DNA from: Vicingaceae bacterium
GTDB taxonomy: Bacteria; Bacteroidota; Bacteroidia; Flavobacteriales_E; Vicingaceae
Length of the DNA: 64,000 nt
Direction: 5' to 3'
NCBI GenBank assembly: GCA_018402765.1
Contig: JAGYIE010000002.1
Span: 372,001-436,000, forward strand
Made by a program: the position numbers and the translations under genes. This document shows, piece by piece, positions 63,887 through 64,000 of this stretch (position 1 is its first letter; every line of letters begins with the position of its first letter). The notes beneath the pieces were generated by a model. The model had not been told where the DNA came from. It ran no database searches and saw only the letters and a list, made by a program, of their open reading frames with translations.

Positions 63887-63946
63887 GCTTGCTTAGAATA
63901 AAGCAAGCGGTTCATAATAAAATAGTTTGCCTTAGGGAAAAGGCAA
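63887..63946 (-). promoter_or_regulatory. Two consecutive stem-loops in the leader of the T9SS type A cargo gene
   Basis: Stem 1: GCTTGCTT (63887-63894) with AAGCAAGC (63901-63908), 8 bp and a 6-base loop, ending 14 bases before the start codon. Stem 2: TTGCCTT (63927-63933) with AAGGCAA (63940-63946), 7 bp and a 6-base loop. With the candidate -7 element at 63951-63958, transcription would begin close to the outer edge of stem 2, so the mRNA would start with a hairpin. A stabilising or translational role is possible. Confidence 0.45.
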
Positions 63947-63950
63947 TTAC

Positions 63951-63958
63951 CAAAGTTA
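63951..63958 (-). promoter_or_regulatory. Candidate -7 promoter element of the T9SS type A cargo gene
   Basis: On the minus strand TAACTTTG matches TAnnTTTG exactly, 78 bases before the start codon at 63873. No clear TTG was found 17-23 bases further upstream before the window ends. Confidence 0.45.
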
Positions 63959-64000
63959 ACCATTTGTAAAGGTTTAAATTGTTAACGATACTTAAACGGT

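Noticed and set aside
63874-63963. Extended start of the T9SS type A cargo protein
   Set aside because: The extension covers the hairpin leader and precedes a complete signal peptide that begins at the Met at 63873.

Overview
The window looks like a chromosomal segment of a gliding or surface-attached member of the Bacteroidota, probably of the Flavobacteriales. The reasons are the PorP/SprF-type proteins, type B and type A secretion-system C-terminal domains (T9SS), PD40/OmpA periplasmic proteins, SprB-type repeats, AT-rich DNA, the lack of Shine-Dalgarno sequences before starts, and matches to the Bacteroidota -7 promoter element TAnnTTTG. No rRNA, tRNA, CRISPR array, insertion sequence or prophage gene was seen.

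Layout. 1-2093 (+): two tandem paralogous AraC-type regulators, the first cut by the window edge. The complete one is a membrane protein with a TPR sensor part. 2153-55224 (-): two complete paralogous operons, each ordered giant T9SS type B surface protein, then PorP/SprF, then PD40/OmpA. The first operon holds a 10,249-residue protein (5072-35821), the second a 5,184-residue protein (39670-55224). A perfect 16-bp stem-loop terminator separates them. 55924-58303 (+): a three-gene operon with a membrane PP2C/SpoIIE phosphatase, a single-domain response regulator and a PdeM-like metallophosphoesterase. 58297-62101: a DNA-photodamage and stress cluster with a YbjT-like SDR, DUF2892, a tiny DUF2256 zinc protein and a CRY-DASH-type photolyase on the minus strand, and a divergent SRPBCC protein. 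62176-63873 (-): a T9SS type A cargo protein with a structured mRNA leader.

How the genes work together. In each giant operon the large protein should be exported by T9SS through its type B C-terminal domain. The PorP/SprF protein would be its dedicated outer-membrane partner. The PD40/OmpA protein would tie that complex to peptidoglycan. The giants are stalks of Ig-like, SprB-type and HYR-like repeats. The first also carries ten predicted seven-bladed FG-GAP propellers in 550-residue modules. Both carry LamG, fibrinogen-like or unnamed domains inserted in-frame into the Ig-like stalk units.

The most notable features are nucleotide-level repeat dynamics: 1,650- and 1,653-bp tandem modules, five 282-bp copies with no visible difference in the OmpA gene, a mosaic of module halves showing all four combinations, and a near-identical 1.57-kb tract shared by the two giants 34.6 kb apart. 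Domain borders inside the giants are read by eye and are approximate to a few tens of bases.
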